In this document: positions 1 through 9,432 of the stretch, in pieces | Layout of the letters: each line of letters begins with the position of its first letter | How positions within the stretch are numbered: position 1 is the first letter of the stretch | Source: Enterococcus faecium | GTDB lineage: Bacteria > Bacillota > Bacilli > Lactobacillales > Enterococcaceae | Assembly (NCBI RefSeq): GCF_029023785.1 | Contig: NZ_CP118955.1 | Span: 1,300,501 to 1,364,500, forward strand | Length of the DNA stretch: 64,000 nt | Direction of reading: 5' to 3' | The notes under the pieces: model-generated | Told to the model about the DNA's origin: nothing | Databases searched by the model: none | What the model saw: the letters and a program-made list of their open reading frames with translations, nothing else | Made by a program: the position numbers and the translations under genes

Positions 1-321
1 AGAAGACCGGCTGATGGAAATTTTTTCACAATAATACTCAATCGTTTTACCCGGATTGACAATAATCTCATTTAATAAACGACTGTTTGTAGAACTTTGC
101 GACATTTCCATCAGAACATTTAAATAAGCTGGTACATTCAAATGTTCAAGACGATACCCCAATTTTTGTGAAGATTGAATCGTTACATCCGTTCCCCAGC
201 GGATTTTGATCTCTTCGATATACCTTACAAATGTAGATTCTGAACTACCAATTCGTTTGGCAAGTTCTTTTTTAGTCATCCACTTGTCAGAAATGGACAG
301 AATTCGAATGATTTTTTCCAT
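1..321 (-). CDS. ebpR: EbpR-type Mga/AtxA-like transcriptional regulator, N-terminal part (gene runs off the left edge)
   Basis: The reverse strand from position 321 encodes 107 codons without a stop to the window edge, beginning MEKIIRILSISDKWMTKKEL. A helix-turn-helix of the Mga/HTH_11 kind is visible (KKELAKRIGSSESTFVRYIEEI), followed by the start of a second helical region. The ATG at 319-321 is chosen because an upstream in-frame-looking ATG is followed by a stop after two codons and an AGAAAG precedes this one. In enterococci the gene divergent from the ebp pilus operon encodes EbpR, a positive regulator of ebpABC, and the position here fits. The identity therefore rests on HTH similarity plus synteny. 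Most of the protein is outside the window. Confidence 0.75.
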   Translation of the reverse strand, partial: MEKIIRILSISDKWMTKKELAKRIGSSESTFVRYIEEIKIRWGTDVTIQSSQKLGYRLEHLNVPAYLNVLMEMSQSSTNSRLLNEIIVNPGKTIEYYCEKISISRSS

Positions 322-448
322 CTTTCTATAGTTTCATTCCAACAACCTGATCATATGTTTTTCTCCCTCAACCCTTTTCTTTCAATGAAACGCTCATTAA
401 TCGAAGGAATCAACTTCATAAATGAAACCAATTGGTATGAAAATTGGT

Positions 449-477
449 GTGATTCCCTTTAGCGCCCTTCGTATAAT
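449..477 (+). promoter_or_regulatory. candidate ebpA promoter with weak -35
   Basis: TATAAT at 472-477 lies about 100 bases before the ebpA start in the AT-rich divergent region. At the expected 17-base spacing the -35 position reads GTGATT, a poor match. A strong -10 with no good -35 fits an activator-dependent promoter, consistent with EbpR control, but the start site is inferred. Confidence 0.4.
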
Positions 478-577
478 AATTATCATATTAAAATAAATAA
501 AATTATGTAACGCCTGTTTATTTTAATAATTTTCACTATTCACGTCAAAACAGAAAAAAAGAAAAAGGAGGGGAAAA

Positions 578-3500
578 ATGACGACCACAGGGAAGAAACT
601 GAAAGTTATTTTCATGCTGATAATATTGAGTTTATCAAACTTTGTGCCATTATCTGCAATAGCAGACACTACAGATGATCCAACAGTTTTAGAAACAATT
701 TCAGCTGAAGTCATTTCGGATCAGTCTGGAAAAAAAGCACTGAACATCAAGCTAAATGCGAATAACACCAGTGCTGAAAAGATAGAAAAAGAAATTGGTC
801 TAGTCGAAAATTACTTAAGTGATGTGGAAAGAAAAGAAGGAGATGGCTATGCTTATCAGGTAAATAGCGGGAAAATTACGTTGGAAATCTCATCAAACAC
901 TAAACAAACTATCGATCTGAGTTTTCCAATCGATCCAGCACTTTACCACAGCCAGGCAAACAAGCTGATCGTCGATAATAAAGAATATGACATTATTGAT
1001 GAGACAGAAAATAAGAAAGATACAGATGTGTCAGTACCAAAGCCAGACGAAATAGAAGAAGAATCATCAAAAGAAAACGAAAATTCTGTCAGCCCATTTA
1101 CATTGCCTACATTATCCTTGCCAGCTGTGAGTGTGCCATCTAATCAAACGATTCCTACAGAATATACAACAGATGATCAGGGCACTTATCCTAAAGCCAG
1201 TTGGCAACCTACAGGAAATACAAATGTTCTTGATCATCAAGGCAATAAAAACGGAACAAATCAATGGGATGGTATAAATTCTTGGAATGGAGATCCTAAT
1301 GATCGGACCCATTCGTATATCGAATATGGAGGAACCGGTAATCAAGCAGACTATGCGATACGAAAGTATGCAAAGGAAACAAGTACACCCGGATTGTTTG
1401 ATGTTTATTTGAATGCTCGTGGAAATGTACAAAAAGATATCACGCCTCTTGATCTCGTATTGGTCGTAGACTGGTCAGGAAGTATGAACGACAATAATCG
1501 GATCGGTGAAGTAAAGATTGGTGTCGATCGTTTTGTCGATACTTTAGCAGATAGCGGTATCACAGACAAAATCAATATGGGATATGTCGGCTACTCAAGC
1601 GAAGGATATAGCTACAGTAACGGTGCAGTACAGATGGGTTCATTTGATTCAGTGAAAAATCAAGTAAAATCCATTACACCTTCACGGACAAATGGTGGTA
1701 CTTTTACACAAAAAGCACTAAGAGATGCAGGAAGCATGCTATCCGTTCCAAATGGACATAAAAAAGTGATCGTTTTGCTGACGGATGGTGTACCAACATT
1801 TTCCTATAAAGTACAGCGGGTACACGCACAATCAAGCAGCAATTATTACGGAACTCAGTTTTCTAATACGCAAGATCGGCCGGGAAATACTTCTCTAATC
1901 TCAAGAATCTATGATGCACCTGACCAAAACAATCTATCCAGAAGAATCGACAGTACGTTTATCGCAACCATCGGAGAAGCGATGGCACTCAAAGAACGAG
2001 GAATCGAAATACATGGTCTTGGCATCCAACTTCAAAGCGATCCGGCAGCTGGTCTCTCAAAAGCAGAAGTAGAGTCTCGTATGCGACAAATGGTTTCATC
2101 AGATGAAAAAGGCGATCTTTACTATGAATCAGCTGATCATGCAACAGATATCTCTGAATACCTAGCCAAAAAAGCTGTACAGATCTCAGCAACTGTAAGC
2201 AATGGACAAATAAATGATCCAATCGCAGAACCATTCATTTATCAGCCTGGTACACTTTCAGTCAAGAGTGTGGGGACAAGTCCTACAACGGTCACTCCAT
2301 CTATTTCCATAGAAGGAAATACCATCAAGAGCAATCAGATCTATTTAGGAAAAGACCAAGAAATCCAAATCCATTACCAAGTGAGAATCCAAACAGAAAA
2401 TGAGGACTTCCATCCAAATTTCTGGTATCAAATGAACGGCAGGACAACTTTCCAGCCAAACATTGATACCAATGAATTAGCTGAATTCGGTATACCATCT
2501 GCTAAAGCTCCCGGAGTCAGTCTTCACATCAAAAAGTTATGGGAAGAATTTGACAACAATCTAGCTGATCGTCCAGATCAAGTTACTTTTGAGATTCAAC
2601 GGGAACATACGACAAATGCTGCAGCTTGGAAAAACGGATATATCCGCATCATTAAACCAGCTAAAGATACAACAAATACGTGGGAACGTGCAGACATTGA
2701 CAAATTATCTGCAAATAGCGGAGAAAGTTATCAAGAGATATTATCACTACCTCAATACAATAATCAAGGTCAAGCATTCAGTTACCAAACAATCAAAGAA
2801 TTACCTGTACCAGGATACGATTCTCAACAAATAGATGCAATGACATGGAAAAATACTAAACAATTCACACCGTTAAACTTGAAAATAACGAAAAATTCCT
2901 CTACAGGTGAAAAGGATCTTATTGGCGCTGTTTTCAAATTAACAGGAGATTCTATTGATACTTTACTAACAGATCATGGCGACGGAACCTATTCTCTTCC
3001 AGAAAATGTCAAATTGCAAAAAGAAATGACTTATACGCTGACAGAAACAAAAGCTCCAGAAGGGCATGAATTAAGCAAAAAGACTACTTGGGAAATCAAG
3101 ATTGCTTCTGATGGTACGGTAACCATTGATGGAAAAACAGTCACTACTTCCGATGATACGATCCAGTTGACCATTGAAAATCCTTTTGTTGAAATTCCTA
3201 TAGCAGTACGTAAGTATACGATGCAAGGGACGGACAAAGAGATAAATCTTAAAGGAGCAGCATTTTCCCTACAGAAAAAAGAAGCAAATGGTACTTATCA
3301 GCCAATTGACAGCCAAACAACGAATGAAAAAGGTCTTGCCAGTTTTGATTCACTCACACCTGGTAAATACCGAGTCGTTGAAACAGCTGGTCCTGCTGGA
3401 TATGATACTTCGCCGGGAAATTATGAATTCCAAATCGATAAATATGGAAAAATCATTTACACGGGAAAAAATACCGAGATGACAAATAATGTATGGACGC

Positions 3501-3967
3501 TCACTCATCAAAATCGACTAAAAGCGTTTGATCTAACGGTACACAAAAAAGAAGACAACGGACAGACATTAAAAGGAGCAAAATTCAGACTGCAGGGACC
3601 AGAAATGGACTTAGAATTGCCAAAAGATGGACAAGAAACAGATACCTTTCTATTCGAAAATTTAAAACCTGGAACTTATACGCTGACCGAAACTTTTACA
3701 CCAGAAGGATACCAAGGTCTAAAAGAGCCAGTTACTATAGTTATACACGAAGATGGGTCAATTCAAGTGGATGGACAAGATCATGAATCTGTTCTGTCAC
3801 CAGGAGCCAAAAACAACCAGATTTCTTTAGACATCACGAATCAGGCAAAAGTACCATTACCTGAAACGGGAGGAATTGGCCGTTTAGGAATCTATCTAGT
3901 AGGGATGATTGGTTGTGCGTTTTCTATTTGGTATCTTTTTTTGAAAAAAGAAAGAGGGGGCAGCTAA
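578..3967 (+). CDS. ebpA: EbpA-type pilus tip adhesin with VWA domain, LPXTG-anchored
   Basis: 1129-residue surface protein expected at the pilus tip. It has an N-terminal signal peptide (hydrophobic to about residue 28, cleavage near AIA-DT) and a von Willebrand A domain from about residue 290 to 500 with a MIDAS metal-site motif DWSGS at 298-302. Three Cna_B/SpaA-type beta domains start near residues 766, 871 and 983. The C-terminal sorting signal is LPETG at 1094-1098, a hydrophobic stretch and a basic tail. The ATG at 578 follows a strong AAGGAGGGG. It is first in the operon; ebpB begins 2 bases after its stop codon. In E. faecium this locus (also called empABC) contributes to biofilm and urinary or endocarditis models; that is family knowledge, not seen here. 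Confidence 0.93.
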   Translation: MTTTGKKLKVIFMLIILSLSNFVPLSAIADTTDDPTVLETISAEVISDQSGKKALNIKLNANNTSAEKIEKEIGLVENYLSDVERKEGDGYAYQVNSGKITLEISSNTKQTIDLSFPIDPALYHSQANKLIVDNKEYDIIDETENKKDTDVSVPKPDEIEEESSKENENSVSPFTLPTLSLPAVSVPSNQTIPTEYTTDDQGTYPKASWQPTGNTNVLDHQGNKNGTNQWDGINSWNGDPNDRTHSYIEYGGTGNQADYAIRKYAKETSTPGLFDVYLNARGNVQKDITPLDLVLVVDWSGSMNDNNRIGEVKIGVDRFVDTLADSGITDKINMGYVGYSSEGYSYSNGAVQMGSFDSVKNQVKSITPSRTNGGTFTQKALRDAGSMLSVPNGHKKVIVLLTDGVPTFSYKVQRVHAQSSSNYYGTQFSNTQDRPGNTSLISRIYDAPDQNNLSRRIDSTFIATIGEAMALKERGIEIHGLGIQLQSDPAAGLSKAEVESRMRQMVSSDEKGDLYYESADHATDISEYLAKKAVQISATVSNGQINDPIAEPFIYQPGTLSVKSVGTSPTTVTPSISIEGNTIKSNQIYLGKDQEIQIHYQVRIQTENEDFHPNFWYQMNGRTTFQPNIDTNELAEFGIPSAKAPGVSLHIKKLWEEFDNNLADRPDQVTFEIQREHTTNAAAWKNGYIRIIKPAKDTTNTWERADIDKLSANSGESYQEILSLPQYNNQGQAFSYQTIKELPVPGYDSQQIDAMTWKNTKQFTPLNLKITKNSSTGEKDLIGAVFKLTGDSIDTLLTDHGDGTYSLPENVKLQKEMTYTLTETKAPEGHELSKKTTWEIKIASDGTVTIDGKTVTTSDDTIQLTIENPFVEIPIAVRKYTMQGTDKEINLKGAAFSLQKKEANGTYQPIDSQTTNEKGLASFDSLTPGKYRVVETAGPAGYDTSPGNYEFQIDKYGKIIYTGKNTEMTNNVWTLTHQNRLKAFDLTVHKKEDNGQTLKGAKFRLQGPEMDLELPKDGQETDTFLFENLKPGTYTLTETFTPEGYQGLKEPVTIVIHEDGSIQVDGQDHESVLSPGAKNNQISLDITNQAKVPLPETGGIGRLGIYLVGMIGCAFSIWYLFLKKERGGS

Positions 3968-3969
3968 AT

Positions 3970-5391
3970 ATGAAAAAACTTGGTTGGCTTAGTATGTGTC
4001 TCTTCTTGTTACTATTTAAACCAGCTTTTACTCAGGCAGCAACAGAAACAGAAACAGAAATGGTTCAGATTACTTTACACAAATTGCTTTTCCCAAACGG
4101 GCAACTGCCGAAAAATCATCCAAATGACGGACAAGAAAAAGCGTTATTACAAACGTATCGAGGATTAAATGGTGTCACATTCCAAGTTTATGATGTCACA
4201 GATTCTTTTTACCATCTACGGGAAAAGGGCAAAACGGTAGAAGAAGCACAAACAGAGATCGCAAAAAACGGTGCGTCTTCCGGTACGTTTACCGCAGAAG
4301 CAACAACTACAACTCTTAACAACGAAGATGGTATCGCTTCTTTTTCTCTGGCCGCTAAAGATCAAGAAAAAAGAGATAAAGCGTATCTTTTCATTGAATC
4401 CAAAGCACCAGAAGTCGTCAAAGAAAAGGCAGAGAATATGGTAGTTGTTCTTCCTGTACATGGACAAAACAATCAAAAACTTTCAACTATCCATTTGTAT
4501 CCTAAAAATGAAGAAAACGACTACCCTGATCCACCTTTTGAGAAGGTATTAGAAGAGCCTAGAAATGATTTTACGATTGGTGAAAAAATCACTTATTCCT
4601 TGCATACGACAATTCCTGTAAATATCCTTGACTATCAAAAGTTCGAATTGTCAGATAGTGCGGATGAAGCATTAACGTTTTTACCTAATAGTTTAACGAT
4701 TTCATCGAATGGAGAAAAGCTGACAGAAGGCTTTGTCATACACAAGAAACCTCACGGATTTGATGTTTTATTTTCGATCCCTTCGTTGGAAAAATATGCT
4801 GGAAAAAAACTGACCATTTCTTATCAGATGCAGCTAAGCAGTACAGCACAGGCGAACAAGGAAATCAACAACAACGGAACACTGGATTTTGGTTTTGGTA
4901 TCAGTACAAAGAAAGTTTCTGTATATACAGGGAGTAAGCAATTTGTCAAAATCGAGACAAATAAACCAGATAAACGATTAGCTGGCGCAGTATTCCTTAT
5001 TAAAAACAAAGCAGGAAATTACCTCCAGCAAACAGCCAACGGATACAAGTGGACAAAGAACGAATCAGATGCGCTTCACCTGATTTCCGATAAAAATGGC
5101 GCTTTTTCAATTTCCGGGTTGAAAACAGGAAGTTATCGATTAAAAGAGATCGAAGCACCTTCTGGTTATATTTTAAGTGAAACAGAAATTCCGTTTACCA
5201 TTTCAACTTTTCTTTCTGAGGATAAAGAGGCGGACAGTATATTGAAAGTAGTCAATAAAAAAGAAAATAGCCGTCCATTTCTTCCAAAAACAAACGAAAC
5301 GAAAAATACACTTTTAGGCGTTGTTGGTATGGTATTCGCAAGCTTTGCAATCTGGTTGTTTATCAAAAAAAGAACAGGAGTGAAAAAATGA
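3970..5391 (+). CDS. ebpB: EbpB-type minor pilin, LPXTG-anchored
   Basis: 473-residue minor (probably basal) pilus subunit. I start it at the ATG at 3970, behind an AGAGGGGG, rather than at an upstream in-frame start that would lie inside ebpA. A signal peptide covers about residues 1-24. There are isopeptide-type beta domains with an E-box-like segment (RLKEIEAPSGY), a YPKN pilin-like motif at 177-180 and a sorting signal LPKTN at 438-442 with membrane segment and basic tail. The stop overlaps the ebpC start (ATGA). The YPKN motif here as well as in EbpC is unusual for a subunit not forming the shaft; whether its lysine is used is unknown. Confidence 0.9.
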   Translation: MKKLGWLSMCLFLLLFKPAFTQAATETETEMVQITLHKLLFPNGQLPKNHPNDGQEKALLQTYRGLNGVTFQVYDVTDSFYHLREKGKTVEEAQTEIAKNGASSGTFTAEATTTTLNNEDGIASFSLAAKDQEKRDKAYLFIESKAPEVVKEKAENMVVVLPVHGQNNQKLSTIHLYPKNEENDYPDPPFEKVLEEPRNDFTIGEKITYSLHTTIPVNILDYQKFELSDSADEALTFLPNSLTISSNGEKLTEGFVIHKKPHGFDVLFSIPSLEKYAGKKLTISYQMQLSSTAQANKEINNNGTLDFGFGISTKKVSVYTGSKQFVKIETNKPDKRLAGAVFLIKNKAGNYLQQTANGYKWTKNESDALHLISDKNGAFSISGLKTGSYRLKEIEAPSGYILSETEIPFTISTFLSEDKEADSILKVVNKKENSRPFLPKTNETKNTLLGVVGMVFASFAIWLFIKKRTGVKK

Positions 5392-7265
5392 AAAATCATA
5401 AAAAAATAAACGTTATGTTAGGAGTACTTTTCCTTATTTTACCATTACTCACAAACAGCTTCGGCGCAAAAAAAGTGTTTGCAGAGGAGACAGCAGCTCA
5501 AGTCATCCTTCATAAAAAGAAAATGACTGATTTACCCGATCCTTTAATCCAAAACAGCGGGAAAGAAATGAGCGAATTCGATCAATACCAAGGATTAGCC
5601 GATATTTCATTTTCAGTTTATAACGTCACTCAAGAATTTTATGCGCAACGAGATAAAGGAGCGTCCGTGGATGCAGCAAAACAAGCAGTCCAGTCTTTGA
5701 CTCCTGGTACACCAGTTGCTTCAGGAACGACAGATGCTGATGGAAATGTCACTTTATCTTTACCTAAAAAACAAAATGGGAAAGATGCAGTCTACACGAT
5801 CAAAGAAGAACCAAAAGACGGAGTGTCAGCTGCCGCAAACATGGTTTTAGCTTTCCCTGTATATGAGATGATCAAACAAGCAGATGGCTCTTATAAATAC
5901 GGGACAGAAGAACTAGATACTATCCATCTCTACCCTAAAAATACAGTCGGTAATGATGGAACGTTGAAAGTTACAAAAATCGGTACTGCCGAAAACGAAG
6001 CACTAAATGGAGCAGAATTTATTATTTCTAAAGAAGAAGGAACACCAAGCGTCAAAAAATACATCCAAAGTGTCACAGATGGATTGTACACTTGGACAAC
6101 TGATCAAACCAAAGCCAAACATTTCATTACTGGTCATTCTTATGACATCGGCAACAATGACTTTGCCGAGGCAACGATTGAAAAAGGTCAGTTGATCGTC
6201 AATCATTTAGAGGTTGGAAAATATAATTTAGAAGAAGTAAAAGCTCCTGATAATGCGGAAATGATTGATAATCAAACAAACACGCCGTTTGAGATCTTGG
6301 CAAATAGTCAAACTCCTGTAGAAAAGACAATCAAAAATGATACGTCCAAAGTTGATAAGACAACTCCACAATTGAATGGAAAAGATGTCGCAATCGGAGA
6401 AAAAATCCAATATGAGATCTCTGTCAATATTCCTTTAGGTATCGCTGATAAAGAAGGAACACAAAACAAGTACACGACATTCAAACTCATTGATACTCAT
6501 GACGCCGCTTTGACATTTGATCATGAAACTTCAGGAACGTATGCGTATGTCTTGTATGATGGGGATAAAGAAATCGATCCAACAAATTATTCTGTCACTG
6601 AACAAACAAACGGATTCACGGTTTCAGTTGATCCGAATTATATTCCTTCATTAACTCCTGGCGGTACATTGAAATTCGTTTACTATATGCATTTGAACGA
6701 AAAAGCAGATCCAACCAAAGGATTTTCTAACCAAGCAAATGTCGATAACGGGCATACAAATGATCAAACACCACCGTCAGTCGATGTCGTTACTGGGGGC
6801 AAACGATTTGTTAAAGTAGATGGTGACGTTACATCAGATCAAACACTTGCTGGAGCAGAATTCGTCGTTCGTGATCAAGATAGTGACACAGCAAAATATT
6901 TATCGATCGACCCATCCACAAAAGCCGTCAGCTGGGTATCGGCGAAAGAATCAGCAACGGTTTTTACAACCACAAGTAACGGTTTAATCGATGTGACAGG
7001 TCTAAAATATGGCACGTACTATCTGGAAGAAACGAAAGCGCCAGAAAAATATGTTCCATTAACAAACCGTGTAGCATTTACTGTCGATGAACAATCTTAT
7101 GTAACAGCAGGACAGTTGATTTCTCCTGAAAAAATACCAAATAAACACAAAGGTACACTTCCTTCAACAGGCGGTAAGGGAATCTATGTGTATATCGGTG
7201 CAGGAGTAGTCCTTCTATTGATTGCTGGACTGTACTTTGCTAGACGCAAGCACAGTCAGATTTAG
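5388..7265 (+). CDS. ebpC: EbpC-type major pilin (shaft subunit), LPXTG-anchored
   Basis: 625-residue major pilus subunit. Features in order are a signal peptide (about 1-32), an N-terminal domain ending at the pilin motif YPKN (182-185, Lys184 the expected polymerisation lysine), Cna_B/SpaA-like domains from about 191 and about 467 with E-box segments (NLEEVKAPD, YLEETKAPEKY), and the sorting signal LPSTG at 591-595 followed by a membrane span and RRK tail. The start overlaps the ebpB stop by four bases and follows ACAGGAG. By family knowledge the class C sortase joins the Thr of LPSTG to the pilin-motif Lys of the next subunit. Confidence 0.93.
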   Translation: MKNHKKINVMLGVLFLILPLLTNSFGAKKVFAEETAAQVILHKKKMTDLPDPLIQNSGKEMSEFDQYQGLADISFSVYNVTQEFYAQRDKGASVDAAKQAVQSLTPGTPVASGTTDADGNVTLSLPKKQNGKDAVYTIKEEPKDGVSAAANMVLAFPVYEMIKQADGSYKYGTEELDTIHLYPKNTVGNDGTLKVTKIGTAENEALNGAEFIISKEEGTPSVKKYIQSVTDGLYTWTTDQTKAKHFITGHSYDIGNNDFAEATIEKGQLIVNHLEVGKYNLEEVKAPDNAEMIDNQTNTPFEILANSQTPVEKTIKNDTSKVDKTTPQLNGKDVAIGEKIQYEISVNIPLGIADKEGTQNKYTTFKLIDTHDAALTFDHETSGTYAYVLYDGDKEIDPTNYSVTEQTNGFTVSVDPNYIPSLTPGGTLKFVYYMHLNEKADPTKGFSNQANVDNGHTNDQTPPSVDVVTGGKRFVKVDGDVTSDQTLAGAEFVVRDQDSDTAKYLSIDPSTKAVSWVSAKESATVFTTTSNGLIDVTGLKYGTYYLEETKAPEKYVPLTNRVAFTVDEQSYVTAGQLISPEKIPNKHKGTLPSTGGKGIYVYIGAGVVLLLIAGLYFARRKHSQI

Positions 7266-7282
7266 TCTTTTTGCAAGAATTG

Positions 7283-7327
7283 GAAAAAGGAGCAGCGGAT
7301 TACGCAAATGCTCCTTTTTCTTTTATT
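7283..7327 (+). terminator. perfect hairpin terminator/attenuator between ebpC and srtC
   Basis: Arms 7283-7294 and 7309-7320 are exact 12-base complements around a 14-base loop and run into a T-rich stretch. The hairpin lies 18 bases after the ebpC stop and 30 bases before the srtC start. It would limit read-through so that sortase is made at a lower level than pilins. Confidence 0.8.
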
Positions 7328-7356
7328 ATCAAACAGTCATCACAAGGAGAACACGA

Positions 7357-8199
7357 ATGAAACCAAAGAAAAGAAAACTTCTAGATCTGCTGATGCTTTT
7401 CTTGCTTCTCTCAGGAATAGGGATACTAGCTTATCCATTTGTTAGCGACGCGCTGAATAATTATCTGGATCAGCAGATCATCTCTCATTATCAGCAACAA
7501 GCGGTCAAAGAAAATGAAGAAGTCATGGCTAAAATCCAAGAAAACATGACAAAGAAAAACCAGCAATTAGCAAAAGAAGGTGGAAATCCAGGTGCAGATC
7601 CCTTTACTAAGAAAAAAGAACCTGCGAAAAAGGATAGAACCTATTTTGAGAAACATACGATCGGTATTTTGACGATCCCTGAGATCAATGTCCATTTGCC
7701 AATTTTTGATGAAACGAATACTGTGCTGCTAGAAAAAGGTGCCTCATTATTGGAAGGAACGTCTTATCCTACGGGGGGAGAAAATACACATGCCGTTATT
7801 TCCAGTCATCGAGGACTGCCTCAAGCAAAGTTGTTCACAGACTTACCGAAACTGACTTTAGGTGATTCTTTCTATATCGAAATCAATGGACGGACACTCG
7901 CTTATCAAGTCGATCAGATCAAGACGGTAGAACCGACTGATACAAAAGATCTGAGAATCGAAAAAGGGCAGGATTTCGTGACACTCCTAACTTGTACACC
8001 TTATATGGTCAACAGTCATCGCTTACTTGTCAGAGGGCACCGGGTTCCTTATCATGCAAAAGAAGTTCAAAAAGAAGTACAGAAAGTATCCGAGAACAAA
8101 CGATTTTTCCTGTATGGATTGTTAGCTGCATGTATACTGATTTTCCTCCTTCTTATATATCTTTTTCGTCAATCGTTCAAAATAAGAAACAGAAGTTAG
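7357..8199 (+). CDS. srtC: pilus-specific class C sortase
   Basis: 280-residue membrane transpeptidase that polymerises the upstream pilins. It has an N-terminal membrane segment (about 11-30), a class C lid motif DPF at 81-83, catalytic His151 (SSHRG), Cys213 in TLLTC, Arg226 (LLVRGH), and a C-terminal membrane segment (about 247-268) typical of class C enzymes. The start is the ATG at 7357 behind CAAGGAGAACACGA; the longer frame upstream runs through the terminator hairpin and has no signal. The gene is called bps or srtC in enterococci. It probably depends on read-through from ebpABC, a weak promoter of its own, or both. Confidence 0.93.
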   Translation: MKPKKRKLLDLLMLFLLLSGIGILAYPFVSDALNNYLDQQIISHYQQQAVKENEEVMAKIQENMTKKNQQLAKEGGNPGADPFTKKKEPAKKDRTYFEKHTIGILTIPEINVHLPIFDETNTVLLEKGASLLEGTSYPTGGENTHAVISSHRGLPQAKLFTDLPKLTLGDSFYIEINGRTLAYQVDQIKTVEPTDTKDLRIEKGQDFVTLLTCTPYMVNSHRLLVRGHRVPYHAKEVQKEVQKVSENKRFFLYGLLAACILIFLLLIYLFRQSFKIRNRS

Positions 8200-8242
8200 C
8201 TATTCCTCATTTCTATAATATATCTATTCGAATCGTTCCGTA

Positions 8243-8289
8243 AACAAACAGGCTGAGGTTTGAAAAAGAAAACTTCAGCCTGTTTTTAT
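8243..8289 (+). terminator. terminator after srtC
   Basis: Arms 8245-8260 and 8270-8285 pair with one G-U wobble and end in a T run. It closes the pilus locus and may also serve the convergent rpiR-family gene. Confidence 0.75.
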
Positions 8290-8350
8290 GATGATATCAA
8301 AGAGAGCCTATCAAACACTATCTTTCTTATTACTAAATGAGGATCTTTTC

Positions 8351-9226
8351 TTAAGTTTTCCGATATTCTTTAAGAAGGCCTTTTTGCATCAATTCTTGTT
8401 TGTTTTTCAAGTTGCGGATATTCTCTTCAAAATTTTGAGAATATATCACTGAGAATAACGTATTTAATACGTAATCGAAGGCAATTTGAGAGGAGAAAGT
8501 CGCTACTTTAGCAAAATCATATTCCTCCTGCGATATAACAAGACACATATCAGCCTGTTTGGCCATTTCTGAATGCTGATTTCCGGTAATCAGCAAGGTA
8601 GGGGCCTCTACATGCTTCAAATAGGTCATTATTCGTTCATAATGATGGATGCGACCGCTGTAGCTAATAAAAATGGCGCAATCCTCGCTAGTCAAATTGG
8701 CTGCATTCCAAGAAGAATCACTGTATTCTTCAGCCATGATCAAAAACTTATTCAACTTGACCATTTTATTCTGGAATTTCCTTGCCGTGATTTGAGAATC
8801 ACCTTTTGCAAAAAGAAAGATTCGCTGTGCCTTGTTCAATACTTTACCGATTTGATCTAAATCTTCATGTTCAATCTGCAATTGTGCTTTTTTTATTGAC
8901 TGGATCGATAAATCCGCCATTTTCTTTGCAATTTGCTGAGTGCTATCTTCACTTGAAAAAGGAAAATTAGGATCAATCGTTTGATTGAACTGAGCAATCA
9001 ATTGATGAACTTCCCGCCCCAGCTCGAAACGGAATTCTTTAAATCCGCTGAATCCCATTTTTTTGCATAAACGAATGATAGCTGAATGGGAAGTATACGT
9101 AGCTTTTGCTAATTCTTCAATCGTCATGTAGACTGCAGCTTCGATATTCCTACGGATGTAATCGGCAATCCGTTTCTCTGTCGTGGTAAACAACTCTTGT
9201 TTTGTTAGTTTTTCTTCAATAAGCAT
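8351..9226 (-). CDS. RpiR/MurR-family transcriptional regulator (HTH + SIS domain)
   Basis: 291-residue regulator. An RpiR-type HTH (about residues 5-80, with EELAKATYTSHSAIIRLCKKMG as recognition region) is followed by a SIS sugar-phosphate-binding domain (about 115-250, including FAKGDSQITARKF and SYSGR). I start at the ATG at 9226 behind GGAGGTCAGATC rather than an extension 12 residues longer. Family members sense phosphosugars and control nearby catabolic genes. It is divergent from a Gfo/Idh/MocA oxidoreductase, which is the likely target. The effector is not predictable from sequence. Confidence 0.85.
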   Translation of the reverse strand: MLIEEKLTKQELFTTTEKRIADYIRRNIEAAVYMTIEELAKATYTSHSAIIRLCKKMGFSGFKEFRFELGREVHQLIAQFNQTIDPNFPFSSEDSTQQIAKKMADLSIQSIKKAQLQIEHEDLDQIGKVLNKAQRIFLFAKGDSQITARKFQNKMVKLNKFLIMAEEYSDSSWNAANLTSEDCAIFISYSGRIHHYERIMTYLKHVEAPTLLITGNQHSEMAKQADMCLVISQEEYDFAKVATFSSQIAFDYVLNTLFSVIYSQNFEENIRNLKNKQELMQKGLLKEYRKT

Positions 9227-9432
9227 GATCTGACCTCCAAATTCTATCTTACTGATAAACACTTGGTTCCGCTACTATCTTTTTGATTTTTATCCTTACT
9301 TTGAACATTAATTTCACCAAACCGAATGATAACAAGTGTTTTTCTGAACTTTTTTACCAGAATAGCTATTATAAATACTTTCTGCGCTTTTCTAGGATAT
9401 ACTGAAAACATCAATAAAAGGAGGCACCACTC

